This document shows, in pieces, positions 31,990 through 42,020 of a DNA stretch of 64,000 nt. Under the pieces are notes generated by a model. The model was not told the origin of the DNA and did not search any database. It saw only the letters and a list, made by a program, of their open reading frames with translations. The DNA comes from Periplaneta americana (Eukaryota > Arthropoda > Insecta > Blattodea > Blattidae). A program made the translations under genes and the position numbers. Within the stretch, counting starts at the first letter, position 1, and every line of letters begins with the position of its first letter. The DNA lies in NCBI RefSeq assembly GCF_040183065.1, contig NC_091120.1:72628708-72692707 (forward strand), in the 5' to 3' direction.

Positions 31990-32250
31990 GTCCACACCTG
32001 TGGAGTAACGGTTAGCGCGTCTGGCCGCGAAACCAAGTGGCCTGGGTTCGATTCCCGGTCGGGGCAAGTTACCTAGTTGAGGTTTTTCCCGGGGTTTTCT
32101 CCAAACCCAATATGAGCAAATGCTGGGTAACTTTCGGTGTTGGACTTTGGACTCGTTTCACTGGCATTATCACCTTCACCTCATTCAGACGCTAAATAAC
32201 CTAATATGTTGATAAAGCGCCGTAAAATAACCTACTAAAATAAAAAATAC
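31990..32250 (+). mobile_element. tRNA-derived SINE, family A, copy 1, 12-bp target duplication
   Basis: The head CACCTGTGGAGTAACGGTTA and B box GGGTTCGATTCCC are tRNA-like. The body runs through GGTTTTTCCCGGGGTTTTCT to the shared 3' module (GACGCTAAATAACC to GATAAAGCGCCGTAAAATAA). ATACTTTGTACT flanks it at 31978-31989 and 32251-32262. It is the best-preserved forward copy. Confidence 0.95.
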
Positions 32251-32623
32251 ATACTTTGTACTATACAGTAATGCAATAAATTCAGCATATGAAAATGTAT
32301 ACTTTCCAGTAGAAATCTGTAGTTTTCTTGGATAATTTAGTAGCACAAAACCATTATAACTGTTTTAATCTAAATCCCAAGTGGTAAAGTTATAATAAAA
32401 TAAGTTGCTAATTACTAATTCAGTGTAAGTGACTTCAGATAGATACAAAATTATATCAATAATATGGCATGTTGTGCAGATACGGGTTCTCTCAGATGAA
32501 TCTATTTCGCTTGTGATAAACTTCGCACTTCAAGGCTCGCTCTCACCCTGTCTCTTATTAGCATTCTAAAAATCTGATTATCCTACTTGAGAACTCTTCA
32601 GAAACGAAGTTTATTACTATTAA

Positions 32624-33594
32624 CCCTTTGAAGCGCAGTGGTTACAGTACATAACCACCTTTTAAATTTGAGTTTCCTGCCTACTTACAGTGTGATTTTT
32701 ATTTCAAAACTACTGCGCTGCGTTCACTGATCCCTAGTAACTGTAGAAGAATTTTATTTTCCCTATATTTGTGTTGCTCCACTAAGATGGCCGATGTTGT
32801 TGTGTATAGTTGGGCTGTGGAAGACTCGCAACGTGTTTTTATTTCAGTTGTATGCTAAAATATCACAGTTACGTAAGTTTCTATTTAGTGTTATTTGTCT
32901 TTCCGTCTTTTAGAACATATTTCAGTAACAAGATTGTAATTTCGACACATGTAGCGTCAATATAGAAATAATGTGGTGGTTTCAAAAGGTAACCACTACG
33001 CAAACAGGGTAGTTATGCTTACCATATCCTATACAACAAAATGTTCCATTTTTGTGTCAGTTTATTCATCATGGCTACAAGGAAGAGATGGTTGGTGACA
33101 ATCACAAAGTGTTTTTGACAACTTTTTCACAAGTTTGATTTGAATCTGATGATCTATAAGGGAGGAAAATATGTATGCATGTGATACAGTTAGACATGGG
33201 CGTATTGGTTTACCACACGACGAAAGAAGAGACCGTGAGATGAAACGTGGTGAGAGTGATAGCCGTACGTCATATGCTGGAGAGTCCTGGCTGAAGTGGA
33301 AGGATAGAAGGTCCATTCTTTTCCTTTCTTATTACCACGCAACACATGTGAAGTGGCACTTTGCCTTAATGAAACCAGAAACTCTTTCCTTTTGTATCAT
33401 TCGCAATAAGTCTGAAGACATTGTGTTCTGCAATATTGCATAGTGGTTTTACCATGAAACCACCCATTTTCTGTTTAAAAAATGGAAGTTTTTAAAATTT
33501 TTAAAATTTGAGGCACTTCTCTTAGACAAATAAAAGTTTAATTTCATTGCAAACACAATTTTTTATTTCCTTCCCAAATGCGTGCATCAAAGGG
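32624..33594. mobile_element. piggyBac-type transposon, decayed, 971 bp
   Basis: TTAA (32620-32623 and 33595-33598) borders inverted ends CCCTTTGAAGCGC and, reversed, CCCTTTGATGCACG. GTGGTT...AACCAC blocks recur at ~32638-32666, 32970-32998 and 33440-33465 as subterminal repeats. It contains a transposase remnant at 33060-33443. Confidence 0.85.
33060..33443 (+). pseudogene. piggyBac transposase fragment
   Basis: The frame from ~33171 reads CDTVRHGRIGLPHDERRDRE, then MKRGESDSRTSYAGESWLKW and KDRRSILFLSYYH. This matches the part of the PiggyBac DDE domain with GTLR/TVRxNRxGLP, KxxRGE and KWxDxRxVxFLS. Upstream, TTFSQV and LMIYKGGKYVCM appear in shifted frames where DNFFTS...L is expected. Most of the protein is deleted. 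This copy could not cut DNA. Confidence 0.75.
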
Positions 33595-33671
33595 TTAAAC
33601 AATGAAATCAGAGATGTGTATGAACTAATTAGCTCTGGAGAATCCGTACATTTAAATTAAATGTTAATGGA

Positions 33672-33902
33672 ATGCACATATTCAAGCACAATAGATGTTC
33701 AGGAACGGATTTCAAAGAGTTAGTACAATTCAAGTATGTTAACAAGTTAAGTGAAGAATTTACGCTAATTGATTTAGTTATAAGGTATGCTGTAATAATC
33801 TCTTTGCATTCTGTAAATTGTGAGCAAGGATTTAATTGTATTAATCTTGTAAAGACTGAATTTAGAAACCGCCTTAAAAAAAAAGAGCTAGCACTCTGCT
33901 AA
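33672..33902 (+). pseudogene. hAT-like transposase dimerisation-domain fragment
   Basis: The ORF ends VNKLSEEFTLIDLVIRYAVI, then ISLHSVNCEQGFNCINLVKT and EFRNRLKKKELALC. This fits the hATC form P-V-S-T-A-E-C-E-R-G-F-S-x-x-N-x-I-K-T-x-x-R-N-R-L, with HSVNCEQGF at the ECERGF position. It lies just outside the piggyBac element and belongs to a different hAT lineage from 31580 and 24110. Confidence 0.7.
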
Positions 33903-34258
33903 CAATAAATCTTGAAAGGTCCACTCTAAAGAATTTGTTTTCCCAAGTGCTTTCAATGTTTGAGTGCTCATAAAATAGTCGTAGCCTATTTTAATGTGAT
34001 TAAATTCAGCAATAATTGATTCTAAACTTAAGTGTAATGATTTACATACATATAGACTACCTAGAGCATGGTAAGATGGGTCGAAGCTGAAAGTAGGCTA
34101 ATAAAACCCCGAGAAGCAAATTACGATTTTTTTTTTCTGTAAGACTTGTTAATTTATCTTTCTGTAGAACTGTATAGAATTTTGCTCAAGCTTCTCACAA
34201 TTTCCACAAATATAATTTTTCATTTGTGTATTTTTGCGACAATTATCTATTTTCTACC

Positions 34259-34404
34259 TTAAGGGGTTAGGTACAGCTTAGAGTAGTAAAATTTGTGGAA
34301 ATATTCAACATGTTTTTCCTCCACTACTGTATCTTGTACAATAATGAAAATTTATATATGTAAAACACTGTCCTACTATATGAAACAAATATTTTTACGA
34401 TTTG

Positions 34405-34455
<51 letters not shown>

Positions 34456-34997
34456 CAAAATTCAAAATAGTGGCAGTTCACTGTGCAGTGATGAAGCGTT
34501 TCCCTCATAACTCATAAACTTGTTAACTTTTTCATTTACTCTCTCTTTTATTTTATTGCTGAAACTCATGTTTACATTATCATGCTCTTTCAACTAAATT
34601 CCTTAATAAATATTTTTTTTTTAATTTTGTGTTAGAAAAAAATACTGATATTTGACCATTTTTAAATGAATTTATTTTTTATCAGACAATCTATAAAAGG
34701 TAGAGAAATGATCTTGCACCATATTATATGACATGCATAAATACACCCAAAAATATATCACAGAATGTTGGATAGTTTTTGAGTTATGCGGGAAACGCTT
34801 CATCACTGCACAGGGAACTGAAGTTTGAAAAAAAAATGTAAATAATTTTTTTAAATCGTAAAAATATTTTTTCGTATAGCAGAATTACAGTGTTTTACAC
34901 ATGCTATTTTTCATTACTATGCAAGATACAGTAATGAAGAGAAAAAATGTTGAATATTTCGAACATTTTACTCCTGTAACTGTACCTAATCCCTTAA
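34259..34997. mobile_element. Long palindromic element with TTAA ends, 739 bp
   Basis: The arms start TTAAGGGGTTAGGTACAG on the left and, reversed, TTAAGGGATTAGGTACAG. They pair through ACTACTGTATCTTG / CAAGATACAGTAATG and TGTAAAACACTG / CAGTGTTTTACA to the inner CACTGTGCAGTGATGAAGCG / CGCTTCATCACTGCACAG. An AT-dinucleotide run (34413-34440) and ~230 bp of centre separate the inner pair. There is no coding content. Confidence 0.85.
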
Positions 34998-35539
34998 ACC
35001 CTGGTACGTACATCATATTAAAAATGTTTCGCCTCATGCCATATGACATCTACAACGAATGAACCAAACTCTTTCGTCAAAATTGACTCACGTGAATACG
35101 CTGTCAGATGATCTCTCTTTATCACGTAATGTAAAGAAAGCAGTTCTTTGAGACACAGCGCAGCGGACTTGTTATAGAAGAGAACTGACAAACGGAGACT
35201 GCTTATGAGTTATGAAATACTGGTATTGCACATAACTAGTTCGTGCGCGTATGAGAAGTTAGTTTTGCTGTTCCATTTGGTAAATCCAATGCTTATCTTA
35301 AAGCCCAGAGGCCCTCATGCAGACATTGTTAGCGCTCTTTAACTCTAACGTAAGGTGGCTTTAATGTTCTGAGCAGAAAGCAGGCATTACCACAATGATT
35401 TAAGTTAAAAGCAGATGAGTAAATGAGTGACACAATGCTACAACTTTTGTGCATTCAGCCAGTCATTCTTATCTCTCTTGACGAATGCATTAATTTGTAA
35501 TAAACGCAGAGCTTCTCCCAATTATGGCTAAGAATATTA
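34998..35539. other. Intergenic stretch without recognisable features
   Basis: No gene or repeat copy was recognised. Confidence 0.35.
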
Positions 35540-35613
35540 ATGAATGAATGAATGAATGAATGAATGAATGAATGAATGAATGAATGAATGAATGAGTGAG
35601 TGAGTGAGTGAGT
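35540..35613 (+). repeat. (AATG)n then (AGTG)n microsatellite
   Basis: About 14 AATG units change to five AGTG units at the right end, a single-base spread within the array. Confidence 0.9.
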
Positions 35614-35724
35614 GTTAAATATAGGCCTATGAAGTTCAGTTTGACATCATTGTTGTTACATTCGGTGGTAGCTATTTTTATTAGTGTTCTTTAAATATTA
35701 GTAAAATTGTATCAGTTTTTTTTC

Positions 35725-35776
35725 TTTCTGGCTAAATGGAAGAGAAAGCCTGATAGCCTTAACTTCACCAAAATAA

Positions 35777-35843
<67 letters not shown>
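35725..35843 (+). mobile_element. Retroposon 3' end with (ATT)n tail
   Basis: CTGGCTAAATGGAAGAGAAA and GCCTTAACTTCACCAAAATA lead into AAATT(ATT)n of about 21 units. The same 3' end is inserted in reverse at 27512-27655. This identifies the (ATT)n as a retroposon tail. Confidence 0.75.
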
Positions 35844-36185
35844 GCAGCAGCATTTCTTTCTTAGTTTAAGGAATTTACATTCCCGTACCTCATACGTTAA
35901 TTGAACACTCGATAATTCGAATTATGAATAATGCCTATCAAAGTTTATTCCCTCTAAAAACCCTATAAACTAATGTCAAAAATTCACATTTATTTCGGAT
36001 TTTCGAAACTTATATTTGGATAATTCGAAGCCAGGACTTTATTGATTTCAACTAAAATAGTGTCTCATTTAGCTTTTCGTGGAAACTTCGGTTAGTAATG
36101 ATTTCAAGAATTCAAATTTTATTCTTAAATTTCATACTGATCGACAGTGGATCAGAAAAGGTCTTTGCTACGGTTCCTTTAAGTT

Positions 36186-36438
36186 ATCCTAGTTATTTAA
36201 CGGCACTGTATCAACTACTGATTTAATTAGCGTCATTGGAATTGGTGATAGCGAAATGGTTTTTGGAAAGACAAGGCCGAGTATTCGCCATAGATTACCT
36301 GACATTCGCCTTACAGTGAGGAAATCTTCGGAAAGAATTCAACCAGGTAATCATCACAAACGGGAATCGAACCCATGCTCGAACGCAGTAACGGATTAGC
36401 AGGCAAACGCACCTGCAGACTGAGCTACGCCGGTGGCT
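36186..36438 (-). mobile_element. tRNA-derived SINE, family B, full length
   Basis: The reverse strand starts GCCACCGGCGTAGCTCAGTC, has a B box (ATGGGTTCGATTCCC) and ends with the shared 3' module. Identity to the copy at 42790 is high through the middle (GCCATAGATTACCTGACATT). Confidence 0.85.
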
Positions 36439-37657
36439 TGTTGCTACTGTTAATAGATTTCATAGCGTTATCCCGTGACTGAACGTAAGTAACAGCAGCG
36501 ATTCACAGTTGCTTGTAGGCGTTTCCGCGATGCGTGAAATGAACGGAAGTACGACAGCAGTTTGTAGGTCAGAGTGTGGTGAGTGTAGTAAGAGGAAGTA
36601 CGATAACAGAAACTTTAATTACTTCCGTCAGCAATCTTATTTTGTCCGCCCTATGTACAAGTGTCTGATATGAAGCCAAAATATGTATTTCTCCTAGTTG
36701 GTGGCAAAAGTACCACTTTTTGGCAATACAGACCAGTAGATTATACAGGGACATCATTTTATTTTTACTTCAATTTTTATTGTGCCTGAGTTTTTGAATG
36801 TACTTCACTCCCACCCCTTCTAGTAATGAAGTTCAACCGTCCTCCACACAGATCCAAGACCGCATGTACCTACAGTCACAGTAACTTAGCCATACGGTCA
36901 TAGTAAATATGTTCGCGTTTTCCAGTGACGAAAGGGATTCCAATATTGAATCATTTTCTCACAGGTACTGTCGCCCATTTGCCTACGTCGCATCCCGGTT
37001 TCCCCCACCTGCTTCTATTCGCCTCTCAGTAAAGGCTAGTGGCTGGGTTGTCTTAGTTCTTTTCTGAGAACTTTAATTTTTGTTAGGAATTGGACGTCTA
37101 CGTAATATTATACCCATACTCGTTAAGTAATTAACTGTGACGTGACTTCCCCCCCCCTTTCTACGACCCTGCGACATAACCACTTGGACGGGCAGTAGAT
37201 AGCATGTCTGAGTAATTTTATCTTTTCGGATCGGGCAGAAGTGAAGATTGAATTTACAGTACGTAAGATACTCTTTTATAGAGTAGGTACATAATTATTT
37301 CAACGTGAGTTACTGGTATGAAGGGCGAAACTGGTAATTGGAATTAGGTACAATAGTTTATAGTGCGATAATATACACAAAAGAACTGAAGCCTGTATCG
37401 AAATGAACGGCCACCATTTTCAAAAATGTTTTTAAATATCCATATTATGATTATTTCTCAATTTAACTTCATTCTCTGAATTGTACGCTAATGTGCTATA
37501 GACAGTATAATATACACTGCATAATGAATACGTTCGCATGGATAGTTCAATTCGTGAGTAAAAACACTTATTGTTAATACAGTACTGTATTTTGATTAAA
37601 CAGAAAACTGATAAAAATTATCAAGCTCAAAAGCGTGATATTTCCTAGTTTACGTAA
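36439..37657. other. Intergenic stretch without recognisable features
   Basis: No gene or repeat copy was recognised. Short ORFs have no recognisable domains. Confidence 0.35.
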
Positions 37658-39697
37658 ATGGATGTTTTGTCTTGTCTTGTCGCAGAACACGTTCTATACA
37701 ATGCTTGGTTCAGTTTTGTCTTGTCTTGTCACAGACCACGTTCTATACAGTGCTTGGTTCTGTTTGTCTTGTCTCGTCGCAGAACACGTTTTATACAATA
37801 CTTGGTTCTGTTTTGTCTTGTCTTGTCGCAGAACGCGTTCTATACAATGCTTGATTCTGTTTTGTCTTGTCCTGTTAGGTTAGGTTAGGTTATTTTTTAT
37901 TTTACGACGCTTTATCAACATCTTTGGTTATTTAGCGTCTGAATGAGATGAAGGTGATAATGCCGGTGAAATGAGTCCGGGGTCCAGCACCGAAAGTTAC
38001 CCAGTATTTGCTCATATTGGGTTGAGGGAAAACCCCGGAAAAAACCTCACCCAAGTAACTTGCCCCGACCGGGAATCGAACCCGGGCCACCTGGTTTCGC
38101 GGCCAGACGCGCTGACCGTTACTCCACAGGTATGGACTCTTGTCTTGTCGCAGAACGCGTTCTATACAGTGCTTGGTTCTGTTTTGTCTTGTCTTGTCAC
38201 AGAACACGTTCTATACAGTGCTTGGTTCTGTTTTGTCTTGTCTTGTCGCAGAACGCGTTCTATACAGTGCTTGGTTCTGTTTTGTCTTGTCTTGTCACAG
38301 AACACGTTCTATACAGTGCTTGGTTCTGTTTTGTCTTGTCTTGTCGCAGAACGCGTTCTATACAATGCTTGGTTCTGTTTTGTCTTGTCTTATCGCAGAA
38401 CACGTTCTAAATAGTGCTTGGTTCTGTTTTGTCTCATCTTGTCGCAGAACGCGCTCTATACAGTGCTTGGTTCTGTTTTGTCTTGTCGCAGAACGCGTTC
38501 TATACAGTACTTGGTTCTATTTTGTCTTATCTTGTCGGAGAACGCGTTTTATACAGTGCTTGGTTCTATTTTGTCTTATCTTGTCGCAGAACGCGTTCTA
38601 TACAATGCTTGGTTCTGTTTTGTCTTGTCTTATCGCAGAACACTTTCTATACAGTGCTTGGTTCTGTTTTGTCTTGTCTTATCGCAGAACACGTTCTATA
38701 CAGTGCTTGGTTCTGTTTTGTCTTGTCGCAGAACGCGCTCTATACAGTGCTTGGTTCTGTTTTGTCTTGTCGCAGAACGCGTTCTATACAGTACTTGGTT
38801 CTATTTTGTCTTATCTTGTCGGAGAACGCGTTCTATACAGTGCTTGATTCTGTTTTGTCTTATCTTGTCGGAGAACGCGCTCTATATAGTGCTTGGTTCT
38901 ATTTTGTCTTGTCTTGTCGCAGAACGCGTTCTATACAGTGCTTGGTTCTGTTTTGTCTTGTCGCAGAACGCGTTCTATACAGTGCTTGGTTCTGTCTTGT
39001 CTTGTTTTGTCGCAGAACGCGTTCTATACAGTGCTTGGTTCTGTTTTGTCTTGTTTTGTCGCAGAACGCGTTCTATACAGTGCTTGGTTCTGTTTTGTCT
39101 TGTCTTGTCGCAGAACGCGTTCTATACAGTGCTTGGTTCTGTTTTGTCTTGTTTTGTCGCAGAACGCGTTCTATACAGTGCTTGGTTCTGTTTTGTCTTG
39201 TTTTGTCGCAGAACGCGTTCTATACAGTGCTTGGTTCTGTTTTGTCTTGTCTTGTCGCAGAACGCGTTCTATACAGTGCTTGGTTCTATTTTGTCTTGTC
39301 TTGTCGCAGAACGCGTTCTATACAGTGCTTGGTTCTGTTTTGTCTTGTCGCAGAACGCGTTCTATACAGTACTTGGTTCTATTTTGTCTTATCTTGTCGG
39401 AGAACGCGTTCTATACAGTGCTTGGTTCTGTTTTGTCTTATCTTGTCGGAGAACGCGTTCTATACAGTGCTTGGTTCTGTTTTGTCTTGTCGCAGAACGC
39501 GTTCTATACAGTACTTGGTTCTGTTTTGTCTTATCTTGTCGGAGAACGCGTTCTATACAGTGCTTGGTTCTGTTTTGTCTTGTCGCAGAACGCGTTCTAT
39601 ACAGTACTTGGTTCTATTTTGTCTCATCTTGTCGGAGAACGCGTTCTATACAGTGCTTGGTTCTGTCTCGTCTTGTCTTGTCGCAGAACGCGTTTTT
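37658..39697 (+). repeat. 44/49-bp minisatellite, ~37 units
   Basis: The unit is CGCAGAACGCGTTCTATACA, GTGCTTGGTTCTGTTTTGTC and TTGTCTTGT (49 bp), or 44 bp when one CTTGT is missing. Each unit carries the perfect 12-bp palindrome AGAACGCGTTCT or a one-base variant (AGAACACGTTCT, AGAACGCGCTCT). No unit has a stop in any forward frame. Since 49 and 44 leave remainders 1 and 2 modulo 3, ORFs up to 436 codons overlap in all three frames. They are artefacts. A SINE splits the array at 37880-38134. Blocks of several units (for example 38455-38545 and 38705-38795) recur, pointing to higher-order duplication. Confidence 0.95.
37880..38134 (-). mobile_element. SINE family A, inserted in the minisatellite
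   Basis: The reverse strand has B box GGGTTCGATTCCCG and the full body, ending in the 3' module (TTTACGACGCTTTATCAACA in forward reading). TCTTGTC occurs on both sides, but it is also part of the array, so the target duplication is ambiguous. Units on both sides belong to the same repeat. Confidence 0.9.
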
Positions 39698-39768
39698 GGA
39701 CTATATTAGTTTTAAGTGGTTAACATAACATCCTAAATCGGCAGGCAGCTATGGACGCAAGTGTAGTA

Positions 39769-40583
39769 CAGTAGAATCCCAATTATCCGTCTCTCCATTA
39801 ACCAATTGGCGGATTATCCGGCTGTCTTTCTCTCGCGGGAATTTTTTTTTGTGACACAGAAATGTATGAAGTACTGTACATTATTAGCCTGTAATTTTTT
39901 TTTCTAGAGAAAGCTATTACAAGACTTTACCTTTACACAGTATAGTCTAATGTTCGAGTTGTACTGTATAACTTCTATATAAAATATCTTCTTGGAATAT
40001 CAAAATAAATCATGTTATTCTAAGGATAAAAAGTGCAAATAACTGAGTGATTTGGGGAATGAGAAACTGTGGCTCATCTTAGAATACGAAATTGGAATCA
40101 CGACTTTGTGTAATATGTAGCTAATCGGCGGTGTATGCATTGGAGGGAGAAAGGAACTGGCCACCCTACATCATTATCTCTTGGCCTAGTTGCTTCATGA
40201 TTGATGCCTTATTGGTGTTACTTATGAGGTTCAAACCTGTTTTCGGACAGTTGAATAATCAATAACTGTGTGTAATTTAATAAAAATCAAGTATAAAGTA
40301 TGTAAATCTACAACAGAGACCTCCACTATCCCTATCTTACCACAGACAGCCATTGCAAGGAGTTTCTTTGCCCCTTAAAAACCCCTTTTTAACAACCAGA
40401 CTGAAATGAGTGAGCTCTGATCCACTACCTAGCATGTTGAATACAAGATCACTGAGGAAATTACGAAAGGTAAGCATTATTCACTAAATTTACGAAAATC
40501 TTTTATGGTACTGATTATCCGATTTTTTCGATTAACCGTTCAGCCTACCCTCTTTATTACCACGGATAATAGAGGTTCTATTG
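39769..40583. mobile_element. Pogo/Tigger-like element carrying repeat R
   Basis: The ends CAGTAGAATCCCAATTATCC and, reversed, CAATAGAACCTCTATTATCC are flanked by TA (39767-39768, 40584-40585). A second pair, GGCGGATTATCCGGCTGTC and GATTATCCGATTTTTTCGAT, lies inside. A copy of repeat R occupies 40104-40262. No transposase was recognised. Confidence 0.75.
40104..40262 (+). repeat. Interspersed repeat R, copy 4
   Basis: The segment runs from TGTGTAATATGTAGCTAATC to TTTTCGGACAGTTGAATAAT and is inserted in the pogo-like element. Confidence 0.8.
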
Positions 40584-40639
40584 TATATATTTTTAAAACT
40601 CCAAACGCAACTGACAATTTTTCGTCAACATGTTTACGG

Positions 40640-40893
40640 GGACGTAACTGACATCTCCCCTCTCACTCATTCCTAGACCAGCCTCCTCAGTGTGTCGCAA
40701 GCCAGCAATCGGGGAATGTTATGGAGTGATAATGGCCCGGAGGTGGGACGGAATTAAGGTGGGGAAACGAGAGGTCCTCGAGAAAATCTCCAACTGTGTT
40801 CTTAATCGCTACCAAAAAAAAATCCCAGGCCTGACCGGTACTGCAAAGCGGACAGCGTGACAAACCGGTCTAGACACTTGGCCACCGCAGGGA
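40640..40893 (-). mobile_element. tRNA-derived SINE, family F, copy 2
   Basis: The reverse strand starts GTCCCTGCGGTGGCCAAGTG (A-box part) and TACCGGTCAGGCCTGGG, then a poly-T run and a GC-rich body. The head is related to 13922-13994, where GGTCAGGCC also ends the tRNA part. The B box is decayed. Confidence 0.55.
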
Positions 40894-41510
40894 CATATTT
40901 ATAATGCTAATATTAAACGAGAGTCGCGTCACGTCGCACTTGTCATGGGAGAATATAAAGTACGCGGAGGTAGTCAGAGACCTACGGGAAAATCTCATTG
41001 CTGTTGCTCGGGTGGTCTATCTACTGTGTAGTATGACTGTGCTGCAACGTCCAGTACTCAAGGCTGAATTACACATGATAGATGACCGCGTTATATAGCG
41101 GATGTCGAACTAGTAGAGTGTTAATCAACTGTGTGTCTATCGCAATGCGTTAAATAGAAAAAGTGATTTTGAAAGATCTGAATGCCGCGTCTAGGCTCAA
41201 CGCTAGCATCCAGGCGACCAGAGTTCAATCCTTGGAGAGGTCGTGATGAAATGGGCAGGGCATAGTTGCGCCACACGGTCAGATAAAATGCAGCATATAA
41301 AAAGGGTCCCTGTTTTGTGGGCATAGTTGCGCCCTGTTCCCATCAGGTAGAGAAAAAGTCATGGCATAGTTGCGCCCCGTTCCCTTCAGATAGAGGAAAG
41401 GTCATGGCATAGTTGCGCCCCGATGAAATAGGTAGAGAAAAAGACACTACGGAAACTCGAGCCTCGTAATCAACCAACCTTATTGATTTCTTATTCGATT
41501 TATATTCATT

Positions 41511-41720
41511 ATCGATACCGTTAAAATGAACACCATGAAGTTGGCAGTATTTTATTAACTGTTTTTCTACTGTTTATGCAGAGATTATCGATAGCCTACC
41601 GCTAAAATGAACACCATGAAGTTTGCAGTACTTTATTAACTGTTTTTCTACTGTTTATGCAGTGATTATCAATAGCCTACCGTTAAAATGAACACCATGA
41701 AGTTGGCAGTACTTTATTCA
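41511..41720 (+). repeat. 76-81-bp tandem repeat, ~2.6 copies
   Basis: ATGAACACCATGAAGTTGGC followed by TTTTTCTACTGTTTATGCAG recurs with starts at 41511, 41587 and 41668. It lies inside the Mutator-like element. Confidence 0.9.
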
Positions 41721-41827
41721 CTGGCATATTCAAATGAGTGAGCCGTTGGAATATGGGGCCTTAGCAGTCTTGACATTTTATTAGTGATTTTCACACCGTC
41801 TGTGGCGTATAGTGAGGTTAATTTAAA

Positions 41828-42020
41828 ATGAATGTTAAGTTTAGTGAAAAGGGTGAAGAGTTAATAATTGATAATGGTTCTAAGTTTCAATTTTCGAAAC
41901 CCTGTACCGTAGGGTTAAGATATCGATGTAGAAACAAAAAATGCAGTTCATTTATTGTGTGTGATCAATAAAAAAGTGTTATTTTAAATAGCAAAATTGA
42001 TCATACGCTAGGCCTACCCG
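41828..42020 (+). pseudogene. FLYWCH-type zinc-finger remnant
   Basis: The frame from ATG 41828 reads MNVKFSEKGEELIIDNGSKF, then QFSKPCTVGLRYRCRNKKCS and SFIVCDQ, followed by a TAA. After it the frame reads ILNSKIDHT. This fits FLYWCH: a G-x-x-L-x-x-x-G-x-x-F start, Y-x-C-x-x-x-x-C in the middle and a terminal His region. The domain binds DNA and often precedes Mutator-like transposases. The stop and the lack of a transposase make it non-functional. Confidence 0.65.

Noticed and set aside
37971-38207. ORFs with CPDRESNPGHLVSRPDALTV and PRNQVARVRFPVG
   Set aside because: These read through SINE family A (tRNA-derived head) in both orientations. The same peptide appears at 60656 for the same reason.
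38140-39728. Overlapping forward ORFs of 235, 276, 431 and 436 codons
   Set aside because: All are readings of a stop-free 44/49-bp minisatellite unit in three frames. No domain and no codon bias; the frames shift with unit length.
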